Positions 34,975 through 46,882 of a stretch of DNA of 64,000 nt are shown piece by piece. The notes below the pieces were generated by a model. It was given only the letters and a program-made list of their open reading frames with translations. It did no database searches and was not told the origin of the DNA. The translations under genes and the position numbers were made by a program. Origin of the DNA: Aphelocoma coerulescens (taxonomy: Eukaryota; Chordata; Aves; Passeriformes; Corvidae). Within the stretch, counting starts at the first letter, position 1; each line of letters opens with the position of its first letter. The stretch covers positions 377,001 through 441,000 of the forward strand of contig NW_027184062.1 of assembly GCF_041296385.1 (NCBI RefSeq). The letters run 5' to 3'.

Positions 34975-35435
34975 TTAAAAGGAATGAGATGGATGAGTCT
35001 TTACAAAGAGACCGTGTGAATCGGCCTGTAGACAAGGCTAGGAAGTTATGGCTAGTGAAGTAACAGAAGAAACTAGGAGTTCTCTAGAACTGTTACTAAT
35101 CATCAGAGACTGTTGATTAATCAAGGCCGTGTTAAATTCCTGAACCTAGAGCAAGGCAACAAAGACTTAAGAGCATTAGGAATGGGGTTCTTTTCTTTCT
35201 TCTCGATGCCAAGAGGGGGGTGCATATTAGAGGGGGGCGCATAGAGTAGGCAGTTCCGGAAGTCTGTATCTCCCGAATACCTCAGCCAGTGGGGAAAAGG
35301 AAGAGGGTGCTGTGGCCGGGAACTTGGCATCAAAAGGGGGCTGCATCCCGCAACCGTTTGACAGACGCCATGGGAAAAGCCCCATGGACTCTCCCTGTAG
35401 TCGAAGAATGTTGCAGGACTCCTCTGTCTCCTTTT
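34975..35435 (+). repeat. ERV-B 3' LTR (right arm)
   Basis: About 461 bp, homologous to 31335-31774, with an extra segment of about 23 bp near 35286-35308. It abuts the CpG island. Confidence 0.75.
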
Positions 35436-35487
35436 CGGATATAAACCTCAGGCATCGTGGATTAATTTTCCCTAACGGCAGCGACCT

Positions 35488-36398
35488 GCCGCGTGGTCTC
35501 CGTGCTCCTCTCCAGCCCCCCGGAACGTGTAAAATAGTTCCCAGCGGCTCCCACCGCGCGTTGCAGACGGCTGCGCGGCCCCGGGGCTGCCCGCAGTGCT
35601 CCCCTGCCCCGCCAGGGCTGCCCGCGGGCTGCGGAGCCGCCTCGCCACCGGCGCGGCCAGGGCTGGGGCCCTTCTCGACAGCAGCCGAGGGGCTGCGGAG
35701 CGGGCGGCTGCCGGACGATCAGCTATTTTATGCCGCGCGGTGCTGCCGCCTCCATCTAGCTCTCCATCGCGCCGCCGCCCGCCGCCCGCCTGGCGCGCTC
35801 ACGCTCGGCCGCGCTCGCCGCCCGCCCAGCCTCGCCGGAAGCTCTCCCGCCCGGGCTGTGCCCCGGCTCCGCCGGCAGCTCGGCAGGGCCCGGCCGCACG
35901 CGTGCTGCGTGGCTCGGAGCAGCCGCGTTGCGCCGCAGGCGACGGGGAAGGCGGGGCGGGCCGGCGCCATCGTGGTAGCGCGAGGAGAGGAGCGCCCGGG
36001 CGGGGCGGCGAGCGGCGCGGCGGTGAGCGCTTCTGCTTCCTGTCGCTCGGCGGCCGCCCACGGCAGGTGCCGTGTGACCCCGCGGAGCGGCGGGGCCGGC
36101 CGGGCGGTGCGCGGCGAGGCTTTCGGCCAGCGGCGGCCACAGCGAGAGGCTGCTGGCACTGCCCGTGCCGGTGGAGAGAGCGGGGATCCGAGGCCGGCCT
36201 TCCCCGGGCGACGAGGGGAGGCCGCCTTTGCCGCGCTGCCCTCCGTGCAGCATGTGGCCGATTCCGGCGAACCCGGGGTCTCCGCAGCGGCGCGGGCGGG
36301 AGGGAGTGGGGAGCGCGCTCGGTGCCGTGCCGGCCGCTCCCGGCCAGCGCTGCGCTGCGCCGAGGCGTTTTCCCGCCCGTCCTGGGAAGGACATAAGC
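35488..36398. promoter_or_regulatory. CpG island, right arm (candidate promoter)
   Basis: Mirror of 14150-15060. On the plus strand GGCGCCATCGTGG (about 35963) is followed by a donor-like GGCG|GTGAGC at about 36019-36024; a transcript in this direction would run outwards towards 37169. On the minus strand a TATA-like element lies near 35730. No coding first exon is recognised. Confidence 0.6.
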
Positions 36399-36436
36399 GA
36401 CACCGTAGTTGGAGCTTAGCTGTCAGGGGGTACAAC

Positions 36437-36446
36437 TTCCCTCCAT
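36437..36446 (-). other. Empty (pre-integration) site of ERV-A
   Basis: The complement reads GCCAATGGAGG directly joined to GAAGTTG, which in the left arm are separated by ERV-A and a 4-bp duplication. This identifies the right arm as the unoccupied allele-like copy. Confidence 0.9.
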
Positions 36447-37169
36447 TGGCGACCTCCTTTTCCCTCTGATTCAGCTACCTTGTGGTAGGTGCGATGGTGC
36501 TGAAGAAGGGTGGCGGCTTGGCACAGTTGCTGTCATAGGTGGTGCGAGAGCTCCACGCAAGGAGCTTTGAGTGGCATGTGTGAGGGTAGGAGGGTACGGC
36601 ACCCATAGCTGAAGGCAAAAAAGGTCAGGGCATGTCATCAGCCGCAGTCGTGCTAAGTTGTTCATCTTTGCAAACTGCTTGCCGAGTTGTTCCTTTCTTA
36701 GGTAATGGGGGCTTGTATCAACCAGAACTGCAAATGGTCAGTATTTGCAGAGAAGGTTACTTGGACTGTTGTTGAAGTGAGTGTAGCAGTTTCTATGGCA
36801 TTCTGCAAAAAAAGTGACAGGTCTCCCTGTGTTCCCCAGTTCTTAACAAAGATGAAGTTAACAAACCCCTGAAAAGAGGTTTTGCAAAACTTCAGGGATA
36901 TTTTCCTACTAGTACTGTAGAGACAACCATAGTCACCTTGTCTTTCCAAAAGTGAAGGTTCCCTATTTTTGTCCAAGAGCATCAAGTGCTTTTGATCAGC
37001 GTTTGTGTGCATGCATTAGCCTCATTCTTGCTCTTCCTTGGAGAACTTTTACAATACTCACATGATCTGTGTAGGCTGCAGACTGCAGTGGTGAACTTCA
37101 AGGCTTCCAGCAGAAGGGAGATGCTATCCACATTTTGGATTCTCCTTAGTCTGAACCTTCAACGTCCAA
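36447..37169. other. Outer palindrome-arm segment (right), no gene recognised
   Basis: Mirror of 3307-4010, with an extra 20 bp near 36540-36560. No domain-bearing frame. Confidence 0.5.
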
Positions 37170-39414
37170 GGCTTCACTTTTCAAGCAGTTGGAAGAGCTC
37201 CAAATTAAGACATGAACAGGTCTTAATTGACCTTGCCACCGCCTCAGTTAGTCAAGTAATGCTGTGCATTGGATTTGACTAGTGCAACATGTGCTTAAAA
37301 TATGTAGAGTAACTCCTCGATTACCCTCTCAGAAGGGTTGGAATGGAGAACAAGGAGTTCCCAAGACAAATATTTGGTGTACGAGGAGTAGAATTTAGGA
37401 GTTGATTGCAGAGCACTGCATGCACAAATGTCTAAGGAGAATCCATCTTTTGATGTCCCATCTATGCTTGTTCTCATTTGAAATCCTGCACATTCTGCAG
37501 GCTGGTTTTGTTAGGCTTGGGGCTGGGGAAGGAGTGATGGTGGGGGAGGAGTGGGTGTTGGTTTTGGGTTATTTTTTTGTTTCCAGAATAGTGTACACAG
37601 AACTTGTGCCCAAAACCAGCAGTAGGAAACAATGCAGGTATAAAAGAAGGTCACAGAAATGTCAGATAATACGAATCTGAAAGCGCTTCAGTATTTTACT
37701 CAGGAGTTTCACTCTAACAAGGTGATTTTCCTTCACAGAAATGTAGTGGCAGGCTTATGCCATGCTAGAAGTGATGACCTTTCTCTGCCCCAAATTGAGC
37801 AGCAAAAGGTTTTGGCTCTTAATTTGAACCCCTGAGCCAGCTGTGTTTCAGGCTGCAGAAGCTGCAGCTGTTGTGGCAGACGCGGGGTGCAGCCCTGCCT
37901 GCCAGTTCCGAGCTGGCCTGCGCTGGTGGCAGCCGTCAGCGCCCGGGGTCCCCTGTGCCACCCATGCCAGGGCTCTGCCTGCCTGCCTCGCAGCCCTGGT
38001 AGCCTCAGGGAAACATCGCACTACTCCATCTGCTTTAAAAACAAACAAGCAAACAAAAAGCTCCCTGTAAATATATGTAGAAGTCTTGAAACTAATTCTC
38101 AGCGCTTGCTCGGAGTTTGTTGATGGAGCAAATGGATTTTGGATAAACTGCTATTGCTAGTACTACTTAGGTTCCTAAACTTCAGAAGGGAGGCTATGGT
38201 GGTCACGTACCCCTGAGGAATGTTGGGAACAGTAAGACAGCTCAGTCATTTCAAGGTGGCCAGAAAATGGGTGTGGCAGTGGAGTGGACACTCTGTGAGT
38301 AGGTAGCCTTAAGTCATGTAACGACATGCACTTCAGTGGGAATTTTGCATCAACACCAAGAGATTGTGTCATGATGTGTTGCGTAACAACAAATTGGGCC
38401 AAAATTCTGCTGATTTTGACCAAGGTGGATGGGCCACCTTCACTTAAGCTGGCAAAGGGACATAAGTCAATGATGTTTGAAAAACAGCCATGAAACATAG
38501 CCCCTTTAGTTTGTTGCTCTGTTGCAAGTCTGCAAAGCTCTGTTGACAGGTCATTGGAAGTAGCTGTTGGAATCTAAGTGCAGTTGGACGCTTTGTCAGT
38601 CAGCATCAGCAGGAGGCTTAACGGTTTAGGTTGAGAGGTGGTGCATGGTTTTTTTTCAGAGGAATGGCCCAGTGAAGAGCAGTGTTCACTGCCATGACTA
38701 CCGTTGTAGCCTTCAAGAGCAATGGTTCATTCAGAGAGAACTTCCTTGGTTCTGCTGGTTTGGTTTCGCAGCTGGAGCAAAGGTACAGCACTGGAAGCAA
38801 TTCCTAGGGCAGAAGCGGGAGATATCCGAAGCTCTGGACTTCGTTGCCTAAGTGAGCGTAGTCTAATTGGAAGAGTGGTGAGCATCAGTGATATCAGATT
38901 TTTTACAAGTTCTTAATTCTGTCAAAACAAGAAAGAAGGAGAGTGATGAAGATGAAATCCTTTCCTCTTCAATCTGCCTACGCAACAACTTCAGCTGTAG
39001 TTGTAATGTGTATTCACCTATTTTGAATTGCCCAAAACCAGGCCTAGAGATGCTTCAGAGTCAGAGAAGCGGGTATTTGCTTTATTCGGCGCTGGGTGCA
39101 TGGGGGATCACTCCTCCTAACACACACACACAGAGCACTCCATACAGTCCAGCATTATGTGTAAAATTTATGAACATTCATCACAATTCTTGGGATAGGA
39201 GTGGTTCTAGAAATTACTTCTCGGAAGTCATTAATATCATTAGCATACGTGCCATGCATGCGCTGTGTACGCTGATGGGCGCACTGAGGAAGGCTCCTCT
39301 TCTTCCTCGAGGGTCTTTCTGATGAAGATCAGTAGTCTTTGTCACAATGCACTTTTTACCTTTCTTTCTGGAGCATGCACAGTTCTTCGGTGGCTGATGC
39401 AGCGATCTCTGTGC
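37170..39414. other. Inter-palindrome DNA, no recognisable gene
   Basis: About 2.2 kb, single copy per unit. Contains a short ACACACAC run near 39121. The longest frame (38888-39322) has no domain I can name. Together with 1-3306 of the next unit it forms the spacer between consecutive palindromes. Confidence 0.5.
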
Positions 39415-40844
39415 CGGTTTTCAAAAGATCCTGTTCCTCTTATCTTGACAAGATTAAGGCGAATCCTGCTGCTTAGGTTTTGTGATTAACATTTGGTGTC
39501 TCTTAGTAGTTCACTCGTGTTTACATGAGTTAACTATGGATCAACCCCCTTCTCAATTTTAGCACTGAAAGGATATTAGAGTCATTTAAAGAGATGTCTC
39601 CTATGGAGTACTATAAAACTGCCATAATGGTAAGACGTTTTCATACAGTAGTTTTAGCACAGAAGTAATATATGTACAATCTTGGATGTTTCATCCTGCT
39701 GGCTCAGGAGCCAGTATTGAGCTTTTCTCCTTTAAATCCAGTCTTAGAGCTCTGCAAGGATCACTGCAGCATGACGTTGTGACAAGGGGATGCTGATTCA
39801 TGCATAAACCTTTGACGCTTTCCTTCTATCTTCAAGCAGCTTTGAAAACCAGTGATTATCTGGCATGTTGCGACTTGAGAGTCATGGTAAAGGTTTCACC
39901 AAACACTTTGTAATATCAGGCTACAGCTTTCATTCCTAAGGAAAGAGCATTGAGCAGATTGCTGGCAAAATGCTGAAAGAATGAGCCAAAACCAAAATCC
40001 TTTAATGGGAAAGATGGAAAAAATTTAGATGTGTTTATTTGAACTAAAAATAATGTGGACCAAGCCTAAATGTATTTCACACTAAATTCTTAGAACTGAT
40101 TTTAAGGGAAGAAGTGAGAAAGATGAATTCCCAAGCGGAATTTTCAGCAGCATAATATTGAGCATTTATTAGTAGAACAAAGGCATATCACAGTGCAGGA
40201 GCACTTAGCAATATTGCTAGAGGCGTGGCTCCATTCATTTTACTGTGAACTTTAGTACTTCTTTAAACATAGTCCTTAAGCCCAGAAAGTCATTTACACT
40301 TCACTCAACTTTCCCCCCTCCGTCTCTGCCCCCTTGCGCCAGCACACGCCAGCACACTGCCACCTCGGTCCTCTGAGTAGCTCCAGAATTGAAGGCAGGC
40401 ACCCCCCTCCGGTGCCTCCTCAGTCTCCAACCTAATTTGTAGTTGATGGGTTCTTTGGGAGGTGTGAGTTTTGATGAGATAACAGACTTCCTGGGATGCA
40501 TGCGGTTTATCTTCTTTGTTTCTTGAAGATGTCTTGGTTTCCACCTCTGTAATTTCTCAACTTAAAGGACATTTATTATCATGTGTTTCTTCCTACGTTT
40601 CCCAACATGTTACCACTCATTCGAAGTTACAATTTACTCTAGTCTTGTTTTTACTTACCTATATTTTACCTTAACACTATTTCTACATAGTACATTCTCA
40701 CTTCTAAATGTTAAAGTGATAGATGCGAAAGACAAAATTTATCGTTCACTCATTTATCACAGGAGGAATGTGTTAGCTGCTTGTGTTGCAGTTCACTTGT
40801 AATTGTGGTCTATTACCGCAGGCCTGGGCCCTAGGGTGTATCAC
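39415..40844. other. Inter-palindrome DNA (unit 2), no recognisable gene
   Basis: Copy of 1-1430 with a handful of substitutions. Confidence 0.5.
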
Positions 40845-41186
40845 TGTGTCCCGCAGCCATAGGGAGGAGGAGGAGAGAAGATCCAGCAGGCAGGAATTGT
40901 GCACCAAGATTTATTCATTTAATTATTTCACAAACTCTTTTACAGACTTTTTTCTTCATAGTCTAATTGGACAAAGGATCAGCCCCCCCCCTTGGGGTGA
41001 TTGGCTAAAATCCTAAACCATCCATTGTCAAAATATTTTTCTACTAGACCATAAACCAGACTTTTCAAGGTTGCAGGTGGCTTGGTTGTTTACATACTCT
41101 GCTACCTCTTCTGTGAGAGAGAAAAGTCTCTCACAGACTTAGAAAATAGCAAGAAAATCCTCGCTAGCAGCATTTTGGTATCTACA
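40845..41186 (-). repeat. 3' LTR of class II ERV remnant (unit 2)
   Basis: Identical in layout to 1431-1772. Confidence 0.75.
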
Positions 41187-41315
41187 ATTCCCCCTTTTTG
41201 TTTGATAAGATAACAACTCCACTATTAATCCTAAATAGAAATTTACATCAGTTATTAATTCTAAATATGTCCTTAAGGCTTTAACGATCTGACTCCATAA
41301 CAAGAAATTTAAAGT

Positions 41316-41889
41316 TCAGTCTCTGCTTGTGGAAGGACCATCCCAGTCTCTGCTTGTAGAAGGACCATCTGCCTGATGGTCAACATCTTGGTCATCATCA
41401 GAAGAGTCTGATGGCTGATGATCTACATTCTGGTGGCCACTTGGATGGTTGGTGTTCTGGTCATCATTTGGAGGTTGCCTGTTCTGCCTCTGGTGCCGTA
41501 GGGCAGGGCGAACACATTTTGCAGCTAGCCACCGTACCCCAGTATCTGTAGAAACGCAAGCATAGCCACGACCCCAAACCATAAGTTCCCGCAGGCCTTC
41601 CCACTGGTTAGTGAGTAAATTCCACACCCAGACTTTTGCCCAGGGCAGTTGTCTCTTGCCTGCAGATTGCAATGAGAGAAAGTGATTCAGAAGAACAGGA
41701 TTCTTTGAATTTTGTGGTACCGTAAGGTGATTAATTGTATACGAGCTTTTGCTAGTCGGCTTCAGTAACCAAATTCAAAGGTTCCTGTGAGAATCGTTGA
41801 AAAGCCATGATAACAGCCCTTAATTCAACTAACTAAGCAGAGTCTGACTCGGATTGGTGTGTTAATCAACCACTGCAAAGGCAGTGTAG
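41316..41889 (-). pseudogene. pol: Class II ERV pol fragment (unit 2)
   Basis: Same RNase H piece, integrase C-terminal end (VWGRGYACV) and acidic tail as 1902-2475. No RT or catalytic core. Confidence 0.8.
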
Positions 41890-41922
41890 GATACTGTGCA
41901 CCTTTGCGCACAGTGACCCCTG

Positions 41923-42410
41923 CTAAAAATTTGTCCCGATCCGTATGCCCCAGGCTGCCAACACATCCCGTCCCCAAAGGTTAAGGGAAGTGGTAGTAAC
42001 ATAAGGCCTAATTGTAGCTGTGTGCCCCTCTGAGTCCTTCACCGTCACAGGCCGTTCGCTTCAATAGCTCTGTGTGGTTCATCCTCATCCTGTGATGGCC
42101 GATCCCACTGGGGGTAAAGGCCATGAGGGAGGCCACGCAGAGAAGGAGATGATAGTTACATCAGCACCAGTATCAATCAAACCTTGAAGCTGAGTCCAGG
42201 GCGGACGGGCGTTCGGCAGGATCAGGGTACACGTCATCTGTGGCCTTTGGTCAGAGATGTCTGCAGTCCAGAAGGCCTGCAGAAGTCCTGTAGATCCACT
42301 GCTGTTATCTTTGTGAGTTTGTTGTTCTATCCTGGGGACACAAGACTTAAAAGGCACTAATTTAGCAAGGCAGGTCTTTTCAGGAATAGTTACAGGGGGT
42401 TTTCAAATTC
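41923..42410 (-). pseudogene. pro: Class II ERV dUTPase-protease fragment (unit 2)
   Basis: Same as 2509-2996: LIDTGAD active site, then a frame break near 42085 before LWGRDVLAAWG. Confidence 0.8.
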
Positions 42411-43430
42411 CCTATAAAACTGAGGACAAGGCTCCGAGGAGCGGATTCCCATCAATCCGACCTCATCCTCATCCTATCGCATTAAACCTGTTAGAAGCCA
42501 GACCTGAACAGCCCCTCTCTTCCTTTGTCTCTGAGCTAACGTGAGCCGACATCAACGGCTCCTGCCGTGTTTCCCTCTGCAAAGAAGCCAGCTAGCTAGC
42601 CCAGCAAGCTCTTTTCCTGATCCCGAAGTCGCTTCAGCGACGCGTGGAGGTAACGCAGCTGGACTGTCTCTGACCAGGGGCACGCCAGAGTCAGTGCCTC
42701 GAGCACCAAACGCTGCGTTATTGGACATTGAAGGTTCAGGCTAAGGAGAATCCAAAACGTGGACAGCATCTCCCTTCTGCTGGAAGCCTTGAAGTTCACC
42801 ACTGCAGTCTGCAGCCTACACAGATCATGTGAGTATTGTAAAAGTTCTCCAAGGAAGAGCAAGAACGAGGCTAATGCATGCACACAAACGCTGATCAAAA
42901 GCACTTGATGCTCTTGGACAAAAATAGGGAACCTTCACTTTTGGAAAGACAAGGTGACTATGGTTGTCTCTACAGTACTAGTAGGAAAATATCCCTGAAG
43001 TTTTGCAAAACCTCTTTTCAGGGGTTTGTTAACTTCATCTTTGTTAAGAACTGGGGAACACAGGGAGACCTGTCACTTTTTTTGCAGAATGCCATAGAAA
43101 CTGCTACACTCACTTCAACAACAGTCCAAGTAACCTTCTCTGCAAATACTGACCATTTGCAGTTCTGGTTGATACAAGCCCCCATTACCTAAGAAAGGAA
43201 CAACTCGGCAAGCAGTTTGCATAGATGAACAACTTAGCACGACTGCGGCTGATGACATGCCCTGACCTTTTTTGCCTTCAGCTATGGGTGCCGTACCCTC
43301 CTACCCTCACACATGCCACTCAAAGATCCACCTGTGACAGCAACTGTGCCAAGCCGCCACCCTTCTTCAGCACCATTGCACCTACCACAAGGTAGCTGAA
43401 TCAGAGGGAAAAGGAGGTCGCCAATGGAGG
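42411..43430. other. Unassigned segments flanking the palindrome boundary (unit 2)
   Basis: Copies of 2997-3306 and 3307-4016; the palindrome boundary is at 42721. No gene seen. Confidence 0.4.
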
Positions 43431-44083
43431 TGTTATAAACATATATTATATTGGCTTCTCGCAAAGTATAAAGTAGATATTATATAATGTTAGAAATGCT
43501 TTTTGCTGTGTGGATGTAGTTTTCTTTTTAGCAAGAATGTTAGCAAGTGTGAGCACGTAAGATAACCTCCAAACGAACAGAGGATGAGGCCCGAAAAGCT
43601 GCTAATCAACACTTTGTCTAGGGAGCAAAAGGGCCCAAAGGCTACTCCGCCCGGAGAACAGGCAGCCAGGAGAGTCCAAGAGCCGTTATCACCACTCTGC
43701 CCGGAGAGACGAAGAGGCCCAAAGCTGCAATCAGCCCTGTCTGTCTGGAGAATTAAGAAATCCACCCTACCATCGACTCTTGCCTAGCGGGCCCAACCCC
43801 AAGAATCAAGAGAAATAAAACCACAAGGCAGAAGACTATGCATGCTCTAAAAAGGCGGAACCAAGGAGTGGCCATGCAGAACAGCTCCAGGAAAAGTTTT
43901 AATATGAATAAAGAACAGACAGTAAAAATGGTATAAAAAAGACTCACCTCTGGCATCAGGTGTGCTCTTGGCAGAGCACCAAGGCACCCGGCCATTACCC
44001 CGTTGCTTTATTTGATGTGTCTCTTATTGTCTTTATATTAAACCCTTTAAATTCTCACAGGAGAGTGAACCTCGTTTTTCACA
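43431..44083 (+). repeat. ERV-A 5' LTR (unit 2)
   Basis: Copy of 4017-4669 with a few substitutions (for example near 43666, 43841 and 43874). The tRNA-Pro-like primer-binding site follows at 44086-44103. Confidence 0.92.
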
Positions 44084-44995
44084 ATTAAGGGCTCGTCCCG
44101 GAGCTACACCTCGCCTCTGAAAAGCGTGGGAGGATTCAAGAAGCAAGGGTAAGGCGCCTCCCGCCCAAGTTGGCAGGACCTTTGCTTAGCATCCTCTGGC
44201 GTGATTTGGTGGCAGCAGGGCAACACCCGGAGGACAAGAAAGACACAAAAATAAAGCAAATGAAAGAGAGCGCTCTCGACAAAAATCCCACAGACACTGG
44301 AAAAGAAACAGGACTGGGAAGTATTGTCCAAAGAAAAAGGGGGTGGTTACGGGAGATGAGCGTGTGTGAATGAGACGTGGGCTGGTTGCCCCCAGATCTG
44401 CGAAGCGAGTGTGGCAGTCTCTGAGTGCTGCCGTTCCGTCTTGTTCACGAGAACAGCGGCCAGCGAGGAGACAAAGCGAGAGATAAGCGGAGTGAAAGAA
44501 TCTCCGGGGGTGACTGGGACGGGGTCCCAGAGAAGGGGTTGCAAAGTGGGAGCTACCCCCCCATATGCTGGGTTGAGGAAAACTCCAAGAGCACCCAGGG
44601 CCTAAAAGTACCCCAAGAGAGGTTGGGGTTTGGATGCTAGCAATGCTGGGTTGAGGGAAATCCAAGAGCACCCAGAATCCTAAGGATTATATCATACCCA
44701 TGGGTGGATACTAACAAGTGACTTGAAAGAGGTACCTTATTATTCTGTTGTGAGTAGGAATGAGTGAGTGAACAAATATTAAAAAAGAGTGAATGTGTGA
44801 ATGAAAAACTGTGTAATTCGAAGTTAACTTTGTTTTTGGGGAAGGTGGGCTCTAATAAATTTTTTGGTGTTTTTTGTACTGTGAAAGGGTGGGTAGTATT
44901 TTACAGCAGTGAAGATTGGTGTTTTAAAGGAATGAATTAGTATTTCAAAGGGGGGGATAAATTGGTATTTTGAGTAATAGAGAACTCCTGGGAAA
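44084..44995 (+). other. ERV-A leader (unit 2)
   Basis: Copy of 4670-5581; no coding domain. Confidence 0.6.
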
Positions 44996-46882
44996 ATGGG
45001 ACAACAACCTAGTAAATTAAGTTCAAATTATAAAAGGGTGCCAGAGGATATACCCCGAGACAGTCCCCTCGGGGTCAAACTCGCAAACTGGGAAACTGAT
45101 CCTTCTACAAAAGGAAAAGAGAAAGTAAAAATGATTCAATTCTGCATGAAAGAGTGGGTAAAAAAGGAAATCAGATCTGATCATGTGTACTGGCCAAAAT
45201 ACGGGTCTGATGAGGCATGGATTTGCCAGGCTCTAAATGTATTTGTAAATTCAAAAGAGCCATCTCACCCTGAGGAGAGAGAATATGCTTCTTGCTGGAC
45301 AGGAATTACAAAACCTCTGGGAACCAAAGTCTTCAAAATATCAGAAACCGCAGAGGAAAAGCAAACAGAAGAGAAAAAAGGCTGAGACCCTTTAGAAGTA
45401 TTGCCTCCGCCGCCAGCACCAGAAGCTGCCCTCCTCCCCCTGGCTCCGGGGCTTCCCCCGCCAGCCCCCCCTCCGCCCGCACCGGGGGCCTTTCCCCCGG
45501 CAGCCCTCCCGCCCCAATGGAGCTGGGGGGGAGCCCTGCCCCCGCCCATGCCGGGGATCCCACCCTTCCCATATATCTCGGGAATCCCAGCAGCCTCAAT
45601 TGCATCAAGGGAAAGGTCACACGTCCCGGCTTCAGCCCCTACCTCTCCTGCCTTGAGAAACCCGGCTTTAGCCCCGGTGCCCGCCTCCTGTGCTCCGGAA
45701 TATCTGGCTTCACTGCCATACCCCACCCCCACCCTCTGCACCACAGAATATTCAGCTTCAGCGCCAGACTTTGAATCTGCCCCTCCTCCCCAGGGGAGTT
45801 CGGTGCTTTCTTCCCAAATCAACCCTCTTCTTAACGAAGGAGCACCATACCAGAATACAGGAGGTGCCATTAAGGCTCCGAGGCAGCCCAACAAGCCCTC
45901 CATTGCTAAACAAACAGAGGGAAGCCGAGAAATTCATTTCTTTCCGTTAAGAGAAGTACCTAGGGGAGGAGGGGGAAGCGGCTTTGTGAGTGCTCCTCTA
46001 ACCTCTACAGAGGTTAGGAATTTCAAAAAAGAAATTAAAGGATTATTAGAAGACCCCATAGGTACAGCTGAAATGTTGGACCAGTTCTTAGGTCCCAACA
46101 TTTTCACTTGGGAAGAAATGCAATCAATAATGAAAATAATATTCTCCCAAGAAGAAAGAGAAATGATTAGAATTGCTGGAATAAAAATTTGGGGAAAAGA
46201 AAACCAACAAGGTCCACCCGGGGATCAGAAAATGCCCATTACACCTCCTAACTGGAACCAAAATGATGAAGCTGGGAGGGGACATATGAATGATTATTGT
46301 AATTTGATAATCAAGGGAATAAAAGAGGGGGCACTCTGAGGACAAAATGTCAGAAAGGCCTTTGAGGGGCAGCAAGGGAAGGAAGAAACCCCGACTGAGT
46401 GGCTGGAGAGGCTCCGAAAGAATATGAAACAATATTCTGGGAGAGACCCGGAGTCCCTAGCAGGGCAAGCCCTGCTAAGAGTTAACTTTGTCACTCATGC
46501 CTGGCCAGATATTAGAAAAAAATTGGAAAAAATAGAAGATTGGTATGAGAAACCATTACAAGACCTAGTAAGGGAAGCTCAAAAGATATATATGTCCGGA
46601 GGGATGAAGAAAAAGCCAAAGTGGGAGCAAAGATCATGATAGCCACTATGCGAGAGAGTACCTTCCAAAAAAAATCTAAAGCCCTCAGGTAACACTCCTA
46701 AACATTCCAGATTCAGAAATGGTGGAAAAGAGAAAAATAAAACCTCAGCACAATCAAGATTCCAAGAACAACCCAGGGATGCCTGTTTCTATTGCAAGGA
46801 AGAAGGGCATTATCAAAGAGAATGCCCCCACCTGAGGAGGGATCTGAAAAGATTTCAAGAGACACGCACAGAAGAAAAATAG
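44996..46882 (+). pseudogene. gag: ERV-A gag (unit 2), broken
   Basis: Copy of 5582-7468 with the same four internal stops and the TAG at 46880-46882. The matrix start MGQQPSK, proline-rich region and CCHC knuckle (46784-46825) are kept. A few private amino-acid changes occur around 45592, 45848 and 45963. Confidence 0.9.

Larger units (their letters stand above)
31335..35435 (+). mobile_element. ERV-B, right-arm copy: gammaretrovirus-like provirus with gag-RT deleted
   Basis: Plus-strand copy: 5' LTR 31335-31774, about 210 bp of unrecognised internal sequence, integrase, env, purine-rich tract (AAAAAGAGGAGGGAT at 34961-34975), 3' LTR to about 35435. The missing gag-protease-RT block is the same in both arms. 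Confidence 0.85.
27691..37169 (-). repeat. Palindrome right arm, unit 1 (lacks ERV-A)
   Basis: Inverted copy of the left arm, about 9.5 kb long. It carries the uninterrupted ERV-A target site at about 36440 and a right-arm-specific gain of 20 bp near 36540-36560 that can form a short inverted repeat (GAGCTCC / GGAGCTT). The arm ends at 37169, beyond which the two flanks are unrelated. Confidence 0.95.
1..39414. repeat. 39.4-kb tandem amplicon unit, copy 1 (complete)
   Basis: The sequence from position 1 restarts at 39415 in the same orientation, so one unit is 39,414 bp. The offset is exactly 39,414 over the first 8.4 kb, with about a dozen substitutions seen by eye (for example near 75, 1078, 1148, 5227 and 6178). 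The unit holds a large palindrome, three kinds of retroviral element and two CpG islands. That the array continues outside the window is an inference: both window ends fall inside a unit. An assembly duplication is a possible alternative, but private substitutions and the insertion in copy 2 argue against a simple artefact. Confidence 0.95.
40845..42410 (-). mobile_element. Class II ERV remnant, unit 2 copy
   Basis: Copy of 1431-2996 with the same breaks. The 3' LTR is 40845-41186, with the polypurine tract complement just to its right. Confidence 0.85.

Noticed and set aside
1..39414. A HINTW-type or other known ampliconic W gene
   Set aside because: I looked for a histidine-triad motif and other familiar host protein signatures in both strands of the inter-palindrome and arm regions and saw none. 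The W assignment therefore stays an inference from architecture.
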